Shown here piece after piece: positions 61,301 to 64,000 of a DNA stretch of 64,000 bases (positions within the stretch are counted from its first letter, which is position 1; each line of letters starts with the position of its first letter). The stretch spans positions 5,199 through 69,198 of the forward strand of contig DATKZT010000007.1 of assembly GCA_035527845.1 (NCBI GenBank), read 5' to 3'. The position numbers were made by a program, and so were the translations under genes. The notes under the pieces were generated by a model, which made no database searches, was not told the origin of the DNA, and saw only the letters and a program-made list of their open reading frames with translations. The DNA is from JAUWKC01 sp035527845 (GTDB lineage: Bacteria > Planctomycetota > Phycisphaerae > Sedimentisphaerales > Anaerobacaceae).

Positions 61301-63892
61301 TTATTGTTCTGTCTCCAGTTTCTCCGCTATAAAATCATCTGCTTCCGCAAGAGCCTGACTTTTCAGCCAGTACAATCTCCATCGGGGTTTGAATATGTAC
61401 GTTCTTCTTGCTTCGTGAATTTGCAGGCAGCGGGTAAAGTACATCCACTGGCTTCTTGTTTCTGTTAGCCTGTCCTGAAGGGCATCTAATTCCTGACGGA
61501 TTTGATTATCCTGGACCTTAACCACTTCAGGCTTTGTTGACATAGAACGCACAAGATGATCTACAATAATAACGGCAGAAGTACCGGTATATAACACCTT
61601 GACCTTATGAACCTTTCTCTTGCCGGTGTGATCGAGGAACAAATCAAGCTCTTCCTGGAATATGCAGACAAATTTATAAATCTCCTCCTCCGTTGCCGGT
61701 TTAATTGCTTTTTCAGCAGTAAAATTGCCGTCATTTAATTTCATACGAACATCAAGCATGTCCTCAATCAGCCATTGTTGTTTCTTGCTTATACCCAAAA
61801 GGTTGTAAACTTTATCATTCATCTGCTTTAACAGTGTGTCCAAAGATGGCAGAGAAGTTCTCCTACGAGAATTAAAAAGTGGCATATTTGTGTCCTGTTG
61901 AGATGCCCGTTCACGTTTGTCCCATGCGACAATTTCATCGTGAAGGTTGGCCCATTCAGTAAGTTCGGCATCAGAAAGACAAGCCAAAGGAGTTGGTAAT
62001 TTTTTCAAGTCGTCAAGATTGGGACGATCCCTCTCAATGCCCCATGCAGCACTGGTCAACCATTGCTGATAGGTAACAAATTTTGAGTTAAGATATAATG
62101 CCAACGGCTTCAACAGTTTTTTTTGTTCACCTGCAATCCCTATTTGGCGAGGAGGTATCATAAAATCAACCTCCGAATAGACCGAAAAGCTTCTGGAAGC
62201 GGAAATTATTATATGTGGGGCTTTAAATAGTTCTAAGCCAGCTTTCCCCCCCCTTGTTCTCAAATAAGCTTCATCCTTTCCCATAATTTTACAGACAGCA
62301 TCTGGATCATCTGGAAGATGAGAACAACCCGCATGTACCTTGTCTGTATCTAAAACATACTTATCAACATATTCTGGAAGATATTCATGATTATCGTTAA
62401 ACTTTTTAACTTTAGCTTCAAAGTCTTCAGGTGTTTCCAAGTCAGTCTTTGTCGGCAATGATCTAAATTCCGGTCCTTGATTCATTAATAAACCACTGTT
62501 GCTCTTAAAAGCTAAAATATCATCGTATCTTCTTGAAATAATATCGAGTAAACATTTATCCCTGTGTGTTCCCCACATTGCTATTTTCCACGATACAGCG
62601 GAACCATTTTCAACATCTCTTATAGGTATTTCTTTTATCGTGGAATAATTCACAAAAACAGACCAAATCTTTTTTGATCTGCCTTTCTGGTTAAGTTGTG
62701 AAAGCTGCTCTACCGCAAAAGGAGCATAGGTGGTAATATAATGCTCTGATTTATTCCAGTCCTTTTTACCGGAATAGAAAAAAGCCGCGGCTGGATTAAT
62801 TGCCTTTTCAAATAAATATCTTCTGATATTTGCAAAGTTAACAATACACCATGTTTCAATTTCAGAAAAGAATTTAGCCCTGAATTCATGCCCCTGTTTC
62901 TTAAACAGCGTCATTGCAGGCATAAGGATACCGCATTGTCCGTCCTCTGCCAGTAATTCAGTTGTTTTCCATGCAAAAGCTTCTGCTGTCTGGTAATTAT
63001 CAACCGGACATAGTTTTTTGTGAGAATCCATCCATTCAATGGCCTTGCGATCATATAGTTCTTTGTCTTTCTTTTTGTCTATATTTTTCCACGGAGGATT
63101 GCCGACTATCCAGTCATAACCTTCCTTTGGTATAGATTTTGTCCACAACGATTCGTGATCAAAAAAACCTCCTTCGCAATGAAAGACGTTTTTGTTATGT
63201 AATTTCGGGAGTATGAAAGTCGGGTAAGTTCTCAGGTCGTGCGGTTCGATATAATCGAGCAAAGTCAGGGATAAGCTTAATTCTGCTACCCGGCAGGCCT
63301 CCTCGTCTGCATCCAGGCCAAAAATATGATCGACTAAAAGCTTTCTTAATTCTGTCGGTTTTAGTTTGCCATCTTTGTTTCTTACAACCTTTTCAACTAA
63401 TCTGCGATAACACTGGACAAGAAAGGCCCCGGACCCACATGAGGGATCAAAAATTTTCATACCCTCTTTGAGAGGTTTTTTTGCGTCTAATTCGTCGAGT
63501 ATGAAATTTACCAGATGGACGGGGGTGTAATAAGCCCCTTTGCTGCGGCCTTGATCTTTTGCGTGCAAAAATTGCTGATACACTACCGACAGGGTTTCTA
63601 TCGGCACATAAGAAAAATCATAAATATCAAACAGAACCTGTTGGCTACTTTCAGGGTCATCTCCCTTAAAAACGCCAGCAACTTTTTGTACATGTTTGGT
63701 TTGTGTATCATTTCCACTTGGCAGAGGAAAAACCGAACCATTTAAAAAGTTGTCAAGATATTCTTCCAATTGGTATAGTTTATTCCTATTGGCACCTGTG
63801 CCGAAAATGTCATCTGCGTTGATTTCTGCCTTTTCAAATTGTTCATCAGAAAGAATACCCTCCCCCGCCCTAGGGTTTCCTTGGACACACAT
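61301..63892 (-). CDS. Eco57I-like N6-adenine DNA methylase (5' end probably rearranged)
   Basis: An 863-residue protein. SKGAYYTPVHLVNFILDEL (about 117-135) is the usual lead-in of this methylase class. Motif I is DPSCGSGAFL (149-158), motif IV NPPW (265-268), followed by a large C-terminal region with target-recognition-like character (for example IPPRQIGIAGEQKKLLKPLA, SKFVTYQQWL). It would methylate adenine within a specific DNA site. The first ~12 residues (MCVQGNPRAGEG) look foreign to the family: an in-frame TAA sits directly before ATG 63892, and the upstream DNA is part of an inverted repeat. The natural N-terminus may therefore be lost. Confidence 0.85.
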   Translation of the reverse strand: MCVQGNPRAGEGILSDEQFEKAEINADDIFGTGANRNKLYQLEEYLDNFLNGSVFPLPSGNDTQTKHVQKVAGVFKGDDPESSQQVLFDIYDFSYVPIETLSVVYQQFLHAKDQGRSKGAYYTPVHLVNFILDELDAKKPLKEGMKIFDPSCGSGAFLVQCYRRLVEKVVRNKDGKLKPTELRKLLVDHIFGLDADEEACRVAELSLSLTLLDYIEPHDLRTYPTFILPKLHNKNVFHCEGGFFDHESLWTKSIPKEGYDWIVGNPPWKNIDKKKDKELYDRKAIEWMDSHKKLCPVDNYQTAEAFAWKTTELLAEDGQCGILMPAMTLFKKQGHEFRAKFFSEIETWCIVNFANIRRYLFEKAINPAAAFFYSGKKDWNKSEHYITTYAPFAVEQLSQLNQKGRSKKIWSVFVNYSTIKEIPIRDVENGSAVSWKIAMWGTHRDKCLLDIISRRYDDILAFKSNSGLLMNQGPEFRSLPTKTDLETPEDFEAKVKKFNDNHEYLPEYVDKYVLDTDKVHAGCSHLPDDPDAVCKIMGKDEAYLRTRGGKAGLELFKAPHIIISASRSFSVYSEVDFMIPPRQIGIAGEQKKLLKPLALYLNSKFVTYQQWLTSAAWGIERDRPNLDDLKKLPTPLACLSDAELTEWANLHDEIVAWDKRERASQQDTNMPLFNSRRRTSLPSLDTLLKQMNDKVYNLLGISKKQQWLIEDMLDVRMKLNDGNFTAEKAIKPATEEEIYKFVCIFQEELDLFLDHTGKRKVHKVKVLYTGTSAVIIVDHLVRSMSTKPEVVKVQDNQIRQELDALQDRLTETRSQWMYFTRCLQIHEARRTYIFKPRWRLYWLKSQALAEADDFIAEKLETEQ

Positions 63893-63937
63893 TTAGGGGA
63901 TACTATCGCCCGAAAGGAGTCAAGGTATGTCCAAGGA
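63878..63937. repeat. Inverted repeat spanning two divergent starts
   Basis: 10-bp arms TCCTTGGACA (63878-63887) and TGTCCAAGGA (63928-63937). The left arm lies within the first codons of the methylase frame, the right arm within the first codons of the divergent plus-strand frame. Both frames therefore begin with related sequence. Confidence 0.65.
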
Positions 63938-64000
63938 TACAAGACTATCGAATGAAGCTCCGCTGGCAGCGGAGCGAGCGCAAGCGAGCGGAGCGGCCAG
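63927..64000 (+). CDS. Start of a divergent gene (partial), unrecognised
   Basis: ATG 63927 follows a good AAAGGAG site with 7-8 nt spacing. The visible 24 residues begin MSKDTRLSNEAPLAAE and become Ala-rich and low-complexity (GAGCGAGCGCAAGCGAGCG-like DNA). It runs off the window. Family unknown; the GC-rich reiterated DNA differs sharply from the AT-rich methylase. Confidence 0.4.
   Translation, partial: MSKDTRLSNEAPLAAERAQASGAA

Noticed and set aside
1..64000. CRISPR arrays or rRNA genes
   Set aside because: No regularly spaced direct repeats with unique spacers and no rRNA-conserved segments were seen.

Overview
The window looks like a chromosomal piece of a Planctomycetota bacterium, most likely class Phycisphaerae (Sedimentisphaerales-like). 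This is inferred from gene content only: secreted multidomain proteins with LamG, beta-helix and dockerin-like tails, an anti-sigma protein ending in an H-x9-DG pseudopilin-like motif, BlaR1-type M56 proteins with huge extracytoplasmic regions, and two copies of a low-complexity repeat family that I associate with Phycisphaerae assemblies. Most of it is GC-rich. The last ~3.4 kb is visibly AT-richer and carries a restriction-modification pair.

Region by region. 1-9.8 kb: a hybrid type IV pilus/type II secretion cluster on the plus strand (two prepilins, two tandem PilX/DUF7305-like proteins, then PilM, PilN, PilO, a ParA/MinD ATPase, a PilP/GspC-like protein and a short secretin), closed by a strong terminator. 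9.8-11 kb: an MscS C-terminal remnant and two ~180-bp MITE-like elements, each with perfect 9-bp target duplications, bracketing a DUF4405-like membrane gene. 11-16.8 kb: two membrane/TPR fusion proteins (a fused MFS/spermidine-synthase-like protein and a GT39-like glycosyltransferase). They are separated by a leader with a consensus promoter, a three-way-junction RNA fold and a terminator. 16.9-18.5 kb: an ECF sigma/anti-sigma pair on the minus strand. 18.5-22.2 kb: mostly repeats and decayed genes around one hypothetical membrane-anchored protein.

22.2-37.3 kb: a BlaI/BlaR1-like regulatory locus. It holds a minimal M56 protein, twin dyad operators, a BlaI repressor, a 3710-residue BlaR1-like receptor and a secreted HEAT-repeat protein. 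37.3-40.9 kb: GH31 and GH130 carbohydrate enzymes on the minus strand. 41.1-49.4 kb: an ABC exporter with a PDZ-like insert, an MBL hydrolase, an EamA transporter, a gingipain-like protease, and the YmdB/RNase Y pair. 50.2-59.5 kb: large secreted proteins (a decayed beta-helix gene, an intact HAF/beta-helix/dockerin protein, and a LamG-SUMF1-sialidase-dockerin protein). 59.5-60.5 kb: repeats. 60.5-63.9 kb: an Eco57I-like N6-adenine methylase and a PD-(D/E)xK nuclease, with a rearranged-looking methylase 5' end and the start of a divergent gene.

The strongest candidates for something undescribed are the MITE family at 10.1-11.0 kb, the structured RNA leader at 14.36-14.62 kb, and the giant BlaR1-like receptor with its twin operators. 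No database search or folding program was used; all family calls are from reading motifs.
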